The notes under the pieces were generated by a model that did no database searches, had not been told where the DNA came from, and worked only from the letters and a program-made list of their open reading frames with translations. Positions 1 to 6,291 of a stretch of 23,121 nt of DNA are shown here, piece after piece (the stretch's first letter is position 1; each line of letters opens with the position of its first letter). The DNA is from a virus: the IMG/VR virus record IMGVR_UViG_3300027573_000120, positions 1-23,121 of that record; one strand, given 5' to 3'. Made by a program: the position numbers and the translations under genes.

Positions 1-1
1 A

Positions 2-163
2 CTGACGGCCAGCGAAGGTAACGTATCTCCTACGGGCCGTGCTCAGGGAGAAGACACAGCCACTACGGTGACATTGATAGGTGAAGAAGGGCTTCCTTAT
101 AGAATGTTGCTTAACACTGACTATGCGACTACGTTGGCTTTGGTACAGGCTTACGAATTCTAA
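2..163 (+). CDS. C-terminal fragment of an unrecognised, probably structural, phage protein (5' partial)
   Basis: The frame is open from the left edge and ends at TAA 161-163, giving 53 residues that end in LALVQAYEF. The fragment is rich in Thr, Gly and Ala with short hydrophobic stretches, as expected of a beta-rich protein. It lies directly before an intrinsic terminator and upstream of the glycosylation cassette and portal gene. That position suggests a virion protein such as a capsid or tail component, but no family motif is visible in this fragment, so the function is not assigned. The start lies outside the window. Confidence 0.7.
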   Translation: MTASEGNVSPTGRAQGEDTATTVTLIGEEGLPYRMLLNTDYATTLALVQAYEF

Positions 164-187
164 CCTAAACCGAACCTTTAAATAAAG

Positions 188-211
188 AAGCCTCTTCACC
201 GGGGCTTTTTT
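188..211 (+). terminator. Rho-independent terminator
   Basis: AAGCCTC (188-194) pairs with GGGGCTT (201-207), a 7-bp stem with one G-U pair and a 6-nt loop. It is followed by a T-run through 211. It begins 24 nt after the stop codon of the upstream partial gene and separates that transcript from the glycosylation cassette. Confidence 0.8.
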
Positions 212-212
212 G

Positions 213-242
213 TTGCTTAATTTAAATTAAAACTTAAATTTG
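213..242 (+). promoter_or_regulatory. Candidate Bacteroidota-type promoter for the glycosylation cassette
   Basis: TTG at 213-215 is followed after 19 nt by TAAATTTG at 235-242, a full match to the TAnnTTTG -7 box used by Bacteroidota sigma factors. It lies just after the terminator, where a new transcript would be expected. The box ends only 3 nt before the ATG at 246, so the mRNA would be leaderless for that gene or would begin inside it. The surrounding sequence is AT-rich, so a chance match is possible. Confidence 0.4.
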
Positions 243-245
243 GCT

Positions 246-419
246 ATGACGAAGTCAGAAATTAAGGCTGCCTTAAAGACCAGAGGCATCTTCGACACTA
301 ATTCCAAAGACCAACTCTGGCAGCAAGCCTTCCAATTATACTATCAGGAGACTAAACAGAAACTATCTATTAGCTGTGGTTCCTGCTTCAACCGCGTTCG
401 TAACTGGCTACAGGCATGA
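246..419 (+). CDS. Small hypothetical protein with C-terminal CGSC motif
   Basis: This is a 57-residue ORF from ATG 246 to TGA 417-419. The N-terminal part is charged and helical, and the protein ends with CGSCFNRVRNWLQA, a CxxC pair followed by an amphipathic helix. A single CxxC pair could bind metal only as a dimer or with a partner, so a zinc role is a guess. Its stop overlaps the ATG of the next gene in an ATGATGA context, which suggests translational coupling. It is the first gene of the cassette after the terminator. Function is unknown. Confidence 0.65.
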   Translation: MTKSEIKAALKTRGIFDTNSKDQLWQQAFQLYYQETKQKLSISCGSCFNRVRNWLQA

Positions 420-1051
420 TGCACCAGATTTACTACAAGCCTGAACAGAAGAATAAGCTATACCCATTTGCAACCCCGTACTATAACGAAGGGCTTACTA
501 TCTTTTTTGAGAACAAACCGATTGAAGCCATTGTAAAAGAGGCTACAGGGGAGAAAATAGCGGTAGCAAGCTGGAAACTATCGCAGAAATTAAGAAGACA
601 TCAGCCTTTAACTAATGAACGGTTAGAGGCTGACTATCAAGTGTTAAGTTTTACCAGGAATTCGGGGCGTCACAGGATGATGGCGATGTCTAACCAGTGG
701 CATCCGGGTTTTTTGAAGACAATTAGCCTCTTATGGGAGAAATTAGGGCTTAAAATGCCTGGAGAGGCGAAGGAACCGATCTATCAGAACCATTATTCCG
801 CGAAAAGTGACATTTACAAGCGTTATGTCAATGAATTCCTGTCGCCAGCGATGGAATTGATAGAAAAAGACGAAGAATTGCACAGTTTAATGGTTGTACC
901 GTCACGCTATGGGTCATTGTCAAGAGAAGCGGACCTGAAAAGCGTGAAAGAGAAATTGGGAATGACGGATTACCCGTTGTGTCCTTTCATTTTAGAACGT
1001 TGTCCTTCATTGTGGTTCACTATTCACCGGATTCCAGTCACTTACCTATGA
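416..1051 (+). CDS. Hypothetical protein of the glycosylation cassette, possibly a divergent glycosyltransferase
   Basis: A 211-residue protein. It starts IYYKPEQ and has a PYYNEGLTIFFEN segment near residue 21. A VASWKLSQK strand follows, then a C-terminal half with YQNHYSAKSDIYKRYVNEFL around residue 123. The last pattern, an Asn followed by a residue run like 'xxYxxYxxxFLxPAM', resembles the acceptor-side region of DUF4422-type GT-A glycosyltransferases, but no clear DxD motif is present, so the enzyme assignment is inference. The gene overlaps its upstream neighbour and shares an ATGA stop/start with the next gene (1048-1051). Two start codons (416 and 419) are possible. Confidence 0.6.
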   Translation: MMHQIYYKPEQKNKLYPFATPYYNEGLTIFFENKPIEAIVKEATGEKIAVASWKLSQKLRRHQPLTNERLEADYQVLSFTRNSGRHRMMAMSNQWHPGFLKTISLLWEKLGLKMPGEAKEPIYQNHYSAKSDIYKRYVNEFLSPAMELIEKDEELHSLMVVPSRYGSLSREADLKSVKEKLGMTDYPLCPFILERCPSLWFTIHRIPVTYL

Positions 1052-1692
1052 TTAGCATTTTACACCCATCACGCGGCCGTCCGGAGAAAGCGAAGCAGAC
1101 CGCTAACGAATGGGTGGACAATATTGGGGATGTCAAATGGGAATACATTATTTCATTAGACATCGATGATAATACGTTAACCAAATATCCACTGTGGCTT
1201 CTTCAGGAAAACGTTTTCACAATTGTTGGTGATAACACTTCAGTAGTGGAGGCCACAAACCAGGCGGCTAAAAAAGCTACAGGCGACATTCTGATTTATG
1301 TAACAGATGACTTCAAATGCTTTCCTAACTGGGGTAAAGTTATTGAAGACCGGATAGGCGATACTTCAAAACCTGTCATGTTAAAGGTGGATGATTGCTT
1401 GCAACAGTTCAGGGTAGGGGTTCTTACCATCCCAATAATGACGAGGGCACTTTATAAGATGTTGGGTTACTTCTTTCATCCGGAATACAAGTCAATGCAC
1501 GTAGATGTAGATTTATTCGAAACGTGTAAAAAATTAGGGGTAATAAAGTACTGTCCTGATTTAAAGTTTCCTCATCATCATGTTTCCAACGGTAAAGCTG
1601 AAATGGATGAAACCTATCGGAGAAGCACAGCGCATTGGAATCAGGGGTTAGAAGTAATAGCCAAACGCAGACGATTAGGGTTCCCGATATGA
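1048..1692 (+). CDS. GT-A fold glycosyltransferase (family 2-like)
   Basis: 214 residues from ATG 1048, chosen because this ATG overlaps the previous stop as ATGA, matching most of its neighbours. The frame is open upstream to 979, but that region lies inside the previous gene. The N-terminus MISILHPSRGRPEKA is typical of GT2 proteins. SLDIDD lies at 36-41, a GDNTSVVEATNQAA segment at 62-75, and YVTDDF (85-89) supplies the DxD-like metal and nucleotide-sugar site. HVDVD (151-155) and HHH (176-178) are further candidate catalytic or metal residues. Donor and acceptor are unknown; the setting suggests a virion or host-surface glycan. Confidence 0.8.
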   Translation: MISILHPSRGRPEKAKQTANEWVDNIGDVKWEYIISLDIDDNTLTKYPLWLLQENVFTIVGDNTSVVEATNQAAKKATGDILIYVTDDFKCFPNWGKVIEDRIGDTSKPVMLKVDDCLQQFRVGVLTIPIMTRALYKMLGYFFHPEYKSMHVDVDLFETCKKLGVIKYCPDLKFPHHHVSNGKAEMDETYRRSTAHWNQGLEVIAKRRRLGFPI

Positions 1693-2267
1693 CACTGGCC
1701 ATTTTAATATGTACCCTACCAGAACGCTTCGAAAAGTTGAAGCGGCTGAAGAACATTTTAGAACCCCAAGTGGAACGATTTAAAGACAGGGTTTCTATTC
1801 ACTACCATGACGGGGGGAGTTCGCTACCAACAGGAACAAAGCGTAATTTATTAATAGAAAACAGTTCATCAGATTACTTCTGCTTTGCCGATGACGATGA
1901 TTTAGTTTCCGCTTTCTATGTGTCTGAAATAGTCAAGGCAATGGACCAGAACCCTGATGTGATTACTTTCTGTGGATACATAACAACCAACGGAGCGAAC
2001 CGGGTAAACTGGGAGATTAAACTAGGAAATGAATATGTAGAACGGAACGGTATGTACTACCGATGGCCTAACCATTTAGCCGTAATGAAACGGCAGCTAG
2101 TCAGACACGTTAAGTTTCCGGCGGTGTGGCAGATGGAGGACTTCAGATGGTCAGAAGAAATAGCACGAAGGAAACTATTGAAGACTGAGGTACACATTCC
2201 GTTAGAATTGTACCACTATGACTGTATTCCAAAAACAAGAAGAGTAAATGAAAGAAGACTTCGATAA
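1689..2267 (+). CDS. GT-A fold glycosyltransferase (family 2)
   Basis: 192 residues from ATG 1689 (ATGA overlap with the upstream stop). The layout is classical: a first strand LAILICTLPERF (3-14), then GTKRNLLIENSSSDYFCFAD (49-68), the 'G-x-K-R-N' segment leading into DDDD (68-71), the metal-binding DxD region. An ED pair at 150-151 (MEDFRW) is the likely catalytic base region, and YHYD (175-178) is a late metal or acceptor site. It is shorter than most GT2 enzymes and has no membrane helix, so it is probably soluble. It overlaps the next gene by 20 nt. Confidence 0.85.
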   Translation: MTLAILICTLPERFEKLKRLKNILEPQVERFKDRVSIHYHDGGSSLPTGTKRNLLIENSSSDYFCFADDDDLVSAFYVSEIVKAMDQNPDVITFCGYITTNGANRVNWEIKLGNEYVERNGMYYRWPNHLAVMKRQLVRHVKFPAVWQMEDFRWSEEIARRKLLKTEVHIPLELYHYDCIPKTRRVNERRLR

Positions 2268-2862
2268 GCATTTTTTTCAAACGGCATGGGGTGAAGAGGG
2301 CTACTTAGAGCCATTCAGCTACGGTGTTGGTATTGAGACGGTGTGTGAAGTTGGTTTAATACCATTCCTGTCACCGCATAAGGACGCTTTAGAGATTGGT
2401 CCCGGGGGAGGGACGTTCACCCAACGGATGGTGGGCAACTTCAACCACTTGACGGTGATGGATGTCATCAAACAGCCCAAAGCATTTGAAGCGTTCGAAA
2501 ACTTCACTTATATCGAATTATCAGATAAGAACTTTGACTGTCCTGTCGATGCCTATTCAATAGACTTTTGTTTCTGTTATAATGTCTTTTGCCACTTATC
2601 AAATGAGGCTTTAAGTAAATACATGAGGGGCATAAACAAAGCATTGAAGTTTGGGGGTGACTTTGTGTTTATGCTTTCAAACTACCGCCATACCAGTCAA
2701 TACGGCAAAGGTTATTCACTCGGGGACTTCCTGCCAATGGGGCATTTCTATCAGGATCTACGGACGCTGGATTTGATTGTTGATTACAACCAATGGGAGG
2801 TAATTAATAATAATTTACTCCCAGACCACAGGGATATAGTATGTCACCTACGGAAAATATGA
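2248..2862 (+). CDS. Class I SAM-dependent methyltransferase
   Basis: 204 residues. ALEIGPGGGTF (47-57) is motif I, the SAM-binding glycine loop. VMDV (70-73) carries the acidic residue that would contact the SAM ribose. SIDFCFCYNVFCHL (104-117) occupies the motif IV position typical of small-molecule methyltransferases. The C-terminal half continues with a Methyltransf_11/25-like strand order. It overlaps the upstream glycosyltransferase gene by 20 nt and shares ATGA with the next one. Between two glycosyltransferase genes, O-methylation of a sugar is the simplest role, but the substrate is not visible in the sequence. Confidence 0.85.
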   Translation: MKEDFDKHFFQTAWGEEGYLEPFSYGVGIETVCEVGLIPFLSPHKDALEIGPGGGTFTQRMVGNFNHLTVMDVIKQPKAFEAFENFTYIELSDKNFDCPVDAYSIDFCFCYNVFCHLSNEALSKYMRGINKALKFGGDFVFMLSNYRHTSQYGKGYSLGDFLPMGHFYQDLRTLDLIVDYNQWEVINNNLLPDHRDIVCHLRKI

Positions 2863-3497
2863 TAGCCTCTATCCTCATCCCGACAATGCCTGGAAGATTG
2901 GAAAAGTTTACCAATCTGTTCAACGAACTACATCGGCAATTGGCCTATATGCAAACCTTTCACCCAACACTTGGACAGATTGAAATAGTAATAGACGATT
3001 CCAAACGGTTTTTAGAGGGTGGGCTTTCAATCGGAAAGAAACGGGAGGCGTTAGTCCAGCGGGCGGAAGGGAAATACTGCTGGTTTCTGGATGATGATGA
3101 GACTATAGCTCCGAACTACCTGGAAACATTGGTAAGACTTTGTTGCAGGAATGAGGACGTATGTACGTTCCGGGCCATAGGGAAATTTGATAACTATTGG
3201 GCGGTTTATGATATGTCGCTTTATAATACATGGAATGAACCATCCACACCTGATAAAACAGTAGTTCGCCAGCCGTGGCATCAATGTCCGGTTAAGACTA
3301 AATACGCAAAACTGTATCCATTTCCAGATACGTCCTATGGTGAGGATTGGGAATGGATGGAACAAGTCTTAAAGCATTGCAAGTCAGAGGCACATACAGA
3401 CGCTATTTTACTTCAATACAATCACGGTAAACATTCAGAAGCAGATAAAATAACTAACCATGTACAGTCAGAATCAGGAGGAGAAACACATTGTTGA
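2859..3497 (+). CDS. GT-A fold glycosyltransferase (family 2)
   Basis: 212 residues from ATG 2859. An in-frame start at 2841 exists, but 2859 gives the ATGA overlap seen in this cassette and begins directly at the first strand, MIASILIPTMPGRLEKF. The segment LSIGKKREALVQRAEGKYCW (56-75) precedes LDDDE (77-81), the DxD site. GEDWEWME (161-168) supplies the candidate catalytic base. YNHGKHSE (187-194) resembles the late His metal ligand. The architecture matches the protein at 1689-2267, so the two are probably paralogues with different donors or acceptors. Overlaps the next gene by 38 nt. Confidence 0.85.
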   Translation: MIASILIPTMPGRLEKFTNLFNELHRQLAYMQTFHPTLGQIEIVIDDSKRFLEGGLSIGKKREALVQRAEGKYCWFLDDDETIAPNYLETLVRLCCRNEDVCTFRAIGKFDNYWAVYDMSLYNTWNEPSTPDKTVVRQPWHQCPVKTKYAKLYPFPDTSYGEDWEWMEQVLKHCKSEAHTDAILLQYNHGKHSEADKITNHVQSESGGETHC

Positions 3498-4065
3498 ATA
3501 CTTCGGATATCATATAGGTACCTTCATCGATGTAGGTTGCAATGATTGCGAAACGTTTTCCAATACCAGGGCTTTAGCTTTGAGAGGATGGAAAGGGATA
3601 CTATTGGATTGCAGTCCAACGGCTATTGATCGCTGTAAGAAACTATACAACGGACACAAGGGCATTTATATTTACGACTATGCGATTTCATCTCACAATG
3701 GTAAAGCGATTCTACAGGAATCCGGGCCGTTATGTACTCCTTCCGATATTGGGTTGGTTAGTACTTTCCATCAACACGAGAAGGCCAGATTTGATAGGAA
3801 GGTTAAATATGAACCTATTGAAGTCAAAACGTTCAAATGGAAAACAGCATTAAACAGGTGGAAGATAAAAGAGTTTGACTGTGTTTCTTTAGACGTTGAA
3901 GGGGACGAGCTTAACATTCTACCTGATATGGACTTATCAAAGACACGATTAATTGTAATCGAATGGAACAGTAAGCCTGAACTAAAGACAGCCTATGAGA
4001 AATATTTGGACGGGTTCACGGTCATTTATACGTCAGCCGAAAACATCGTTTATGCCAGAATTTGA
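3460..4065 (+). CDS. FkbM-family methyltransferase
   Basis: 201 residues. The start MYSQNQEEKHIVEYF is the usual FkbM opening. TFIDVGCNDCETFSNT (21-36) is motif I. LLDCSPTAI (48-56) carries the ribose-binding acidic residue. SLDVEGDELNIL (143-154) is the diagnostic late motif, and VIEWN (166-170) follows. FkbM enzymes usually O-methylate hydroxyls on sugars or small molecules, which fits a glycan-decorating role here. This is one of three methyltransferases in the cassette, each of a different subtype, so they are not recent duplicates. Confidence 0.9.
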   Translation: MYSQNQEEKHIVEYFGYHIGTFIDVGCNDCETFSNTRALALRGWKGILLDCSPTAIDRCKKLYNGHKGIYIYDYAISSHNGKAILQESGPLCTPSDIGLVSTFHQHEKARFDRKVKYEPIEVKTFKWKTALNRWKIKEFDCVSLDVEGDELNILPDMDLSKTRLIVIEWNSKPELKTAYEKYLDGFTVIYTSAENIVYARI

Positions 4066-4630
4066 TATAAGTCTTTATGATGAAGAATTCTTTGAATGGC
4101 ACGTAACCCATGCCCGCAAATATTCCATGCGCACAATGGATTGGTATATCCAAAAATCCAAACCTGATTCAGTGGTAGACTTTGGCTGTGGGATTGGTAG
4201 CTATTTGGAAGCTGCCTTTGACTACGGCATTAAGATAAAAGGCTATGAGATTTCTTGGGAAGCCATTATACATACACCTGAACGCATACGGCCATACATT
4301 GAATACAGGGACTGCACCGAACCCATAAACGCAGGGGTATTCGACACGGTTATATCTTTTGAAACAGCGGAACATATTGAACCGGAAGGCACTAACCAAT
4401 TCATTTTGAACCTTGTAAACGCTACCGGCAAAACGTTACTATTCACAGCAGCCCCACCAGGTCAGGAAGGAACCGGCCACATTAACTGTCGTTATAGAGA
4501 CTTCTGGATGTTGGAGTTAAGTGACCTCCTGATTTACAATGATGTGTTAACAGGGGAGATTTCAGAAGCATGGGAGAAGTTAGGGGCCCCGTGGTACATC
4601 GTTAAAAATCTAATGGTATTCAGCCGATGA
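4052..4630 (+). CDS. Class I SAM-dependent methyltransferase (Methyltransf_23-like)
   Basis: 192 residues from ATG 4052, overlapping the FkbM gene by 14 nt. An upstream in-frame start at 3995 would place 19 extra residues deep in the FkbM gene and is not preferred. VVDFGCGIGSYLE (41-53) is motif I, YEIS (65-68) carries the acidic ribose contact, and ISFETAEHIEPE (101-112) is the typical post-motif of Methyltransf_23/11 proteins. TAAPPGQEGTGHIN (132-145) resembles the loop with a His near the active site. The likely role is glycan O-methylation, by context. Confidence 0.88.
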   Translation: MPEFDISLYDEEFFEWHVTHARKYSMRTMDWYIQKSKPDSVVDFGCGIGSYLEAAFDYGIKIKGYEISWEAIIHTPERIRPYIEYRDCTEPINAGVFDTVISFETAEHIEPEGTNQFILNLVNATGKTLLFTAAPPGQEGTGHINCRYRDFWMLELSDLLIYNDVLTGEISEAWEKLGAPWYIVKNLMVFSR

Positions 4631-5256
4631 CCATAGTGAACTTTTCAACAAAAGGCTACGGGATGCTACAACGTAGATTAAGAGCTTCACTGGGGGGTAC
4701 TAAACAAATAATGTTCAGCAATTACGGTCAGATAGACAGCCCTAGTCAACAGGAAAGCCCCTACCAGTTTAAAATACATTCTATTGAAAAAGCATTTCAA
4801 CACGATGACATCGTGCTATGGTGTGATTCATCCCTGTTTCTGGTTGGAAACCTACATATCATCGACAATCTAATAAAACAGGATGGATACTTTATGGAAG
4901 AGGCGGGGCATTGGGTGGGGTCATGGACGAATGAGTTTACAAAGGATTATTTCAAGATGACGGAAGAAGAACTAGCCGTCCCTGGTGGGATATTTATGTT
5001 TACCGCTGGGTGCTTAGGGTTGAACCGGCAGAACCCGACAGCTATGGAATGGTTCCGGCAGTGGAAGGAATCAGCATTAGCGGGGTGTTTTAAAGGTCAC
5101 TGGCACGACCATCGACACGACATGACCTGTGGATCTATCATAGCCCAACGGCTTGGGATGAAGTACCAACGCGGGGGTAAATACCTTGCTTATGTGGGGC
5201 CAGACTACCCCAAACCTGAGCCGGGGGTAGTATTTAAACTAAAGGGCTATTTATGA
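4627..5256 (+). CDS. Glycosyltransferase-like protein (GT-A type, uncharacterised)
   Basis: 209 residues starting at the ATGA overlap. SPYQFKIHSIEKAF (44-57) is followed by DDIVLWCDSSLFLVGN (60-75), which places CDSS where GT8-like and related GT-A enzymes carry their DxD. FTAGCLGLNRQN (125-136) and WHDHRHDMTCGSIIAQRLGM (159-178) resemble the acceptor-side segments of the same group, where a conserved His-Asp precedes a helix. No exact family is recognised, so the activity is inferred from fold-level similarity and position. It lies between a methyltransferase gene and a zinc-ribbon gene, with 4-nt overlaps on both sides. Confidence 0.65.
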   Translation: MTIVNFSTKGYGMLQRRLRASLGGTKQIMFSNYGQIDSPSQQESPYQFKIHSIEKAFQHDDIVLWCDSSLFLVGNLHIIDNLIKQDGYFMEEAGHWVGSWTNEFTKDYFKMTEEELAVPGGIFMFTAGCLGLNRQNPTAMEWFRQWKESALAGCFKGHWHDHRHDMTCGSIIAQRLGMKYQRGGKYLAYVGPDYPKPEPGVVFKLKGYL

Positions 5257-5447
5257 GAATACTACTGGCGTGGTGGTTCTGGATTACCAATAGGAATAAT
5301 GAACTAGCTCAGAAGCGTCTTAAAATCTGTAGTAGCTGTGAAAAAATGAAATGGGGGATATGCAAAGTTTGTGGATGTCCATTACAGACTAAAGCCAGAT
5401 TGTTAGATGAACCGTGTCCACATCCGGATGGAAATAAGTGGAATTAA
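5253..5447 (+). CDS. Small zinc-ribbon-like protein (DUF6171-like)
   Basis: 64 residues. KICSSCEKMKWGICKVCGCP (25-44) carries two Cys knuckles, CxxC and CxxCGC, and the protein closes with PCPHPDGNKW. This spacing matches small phage and bacterial zinc-ribbon proteins in which a final 'CP...KW' completes the site. The N-terminus MRILLAWWFWI is unusually Trp-rich and hydrophobic, perhaps membrane-associating. It shares ATGA with the upstream gene and is the last gene before an inverted repeat. Function is unknown. Confidence 0.75.
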   Translation: MRILLAWWFWITNRNNELAQKRLKICSSCEKMKWGICKVCGCPLQTKARLLDEPCPHPDGNKWN

Positions 5448-5477
5448 AAGGGGGCCAATCGCCAACAAGCCCCCCTT
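5448..5477. terminator. Inverted repeat, possible weak terminator at the end of the cassette
   Basis: AAGGGGG (5448-5454) pairs with CCCCCTT (5471-5477) across a 16-nt loop, immediately after the stop codon at 5445-5447. The T-run is poor (AATGTTTT follows), so termination may be incomplete. The next 67 nt up to the GTG start at 5545 are AT-rich and contain no recognisable gene. Confidence 0.45.
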
Positions 5478-5544
5478 AATGTTTTCGCCGGACTTATTGG
5501 TTTTACCGACGCGAAGTAAATATAACAATTTAAATGCCATTTAA

Positions 5545-6291
5545 GTGAAGTTATGCGCTATTTACAACGTATGGGCCGATTGGGATATTCTGGAATATTC
5601 ACTTAAAAACATAGAACCGTTAGTTGACGGGGTGATTATCGTCGGCTCCACCAAGAGCAACTTTGGGGAATATTTTCCAATCCCTGAGACTTTTAAAGAC
5701 AGGGTAGCCATACGTGAACCACAGTTTAAAAATGCAAGAGACTGCGAAACAGACAAACGTAATTTCGGGTTAGATTTAGCCAGGTGGGCAGGGTTCACAC
5801 ACTTCCTAACTATTGATGCGGACGAATTCTACGACCCTGAAAAATTCAACTTAGCTAAAAAATTAGTTGATGACACTGGACTTGTTGGGCTGGTTTGTAC
5901 CTGTACGACTTACTTCAAAAGCCCGACGTTAACGATTGGATTGGATGTGACGCTGGTTCCGTTCATCCACGAACTTACACCGACCATTAAGCACACGTTC
6001 AATAGAAACTATCCCTATGCGTGGAACGGGCCACAGATTCGGATAGACCCTACCCGAAGTTTGAATATCGATGATGGGGTGTTTATGGTTGACATAACCA
6101 TGCATCACATGTCGTGGGTACGTGCAGACATCAAACGGAAGATGCGGAACTCCACGGCAAAAGCCAACCTTGAACGGTCCACTATATTGCAAGATTATCA
6201 GCAAGCCAAAGAAGGATATTATTGCCAGTTTTATGGCAAGGTTCTCACACGCGTGGCGAACCGCTTCAATATCCCGGAGATATGGACGTAA
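5545..6291 (+). CDS. Glycosyltransferase (family 2-like, GT-A)
   Basis: 248 residues starting with GTG at 5545. No upstream in-frame ATG exists, and the reading begins directly at the first strand, MKLCAIYNVWADWDILEYSL. NARDCETDKRNFGLDLA (63-79) leads into LTIDADEFYDPE (88-99), a clear DxD site. MHHMSWVRADIKRKM (186-200) matches the late segment of this glycosyltransferase type. It is separated from the main cassette by an inverted repeat and overlaps the portal gene by 59 nt. It may therefore be transcribed with the head genes, and its acceptor could be a virion protein (inference). Confidence 0.85.
   Translation: MKLCAIYNVWADWDILEYSLKNIEPLVDGVIIVGSTKSNFGEYFPIPETFKDRVAIREPQFKNARDCETDKRNFGLDLARWAGFTHFLTIDADEFYDPEKFNLAKKLVDDTGLVGLVCTCTTYFKSPTLTIGLDVTLVPFIHELTPTIKHTFNRNYPYAWNGPQIRIDPTRSLNIDDGVFMVDITMHHMSWVRADIKRKMRNSTAKANLERSTILQDYQQAKEGYYCQFYGKVLTRVANRFNIPEIWT

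Noticed and set aside
979-1047. Upstream extension of the glycosyltransferase gene at 1048
   Set aside because: It lies entirely inside the preceding gene and begins with residues unlike the family; the ATG at 1048 fits the ATGA pattern.
1424-1756. Antisense ORF opposite the glycosyltransferase genes
   Set aside because: It overlaps two well-supported coding regions on the other strand and has no domain pattern.
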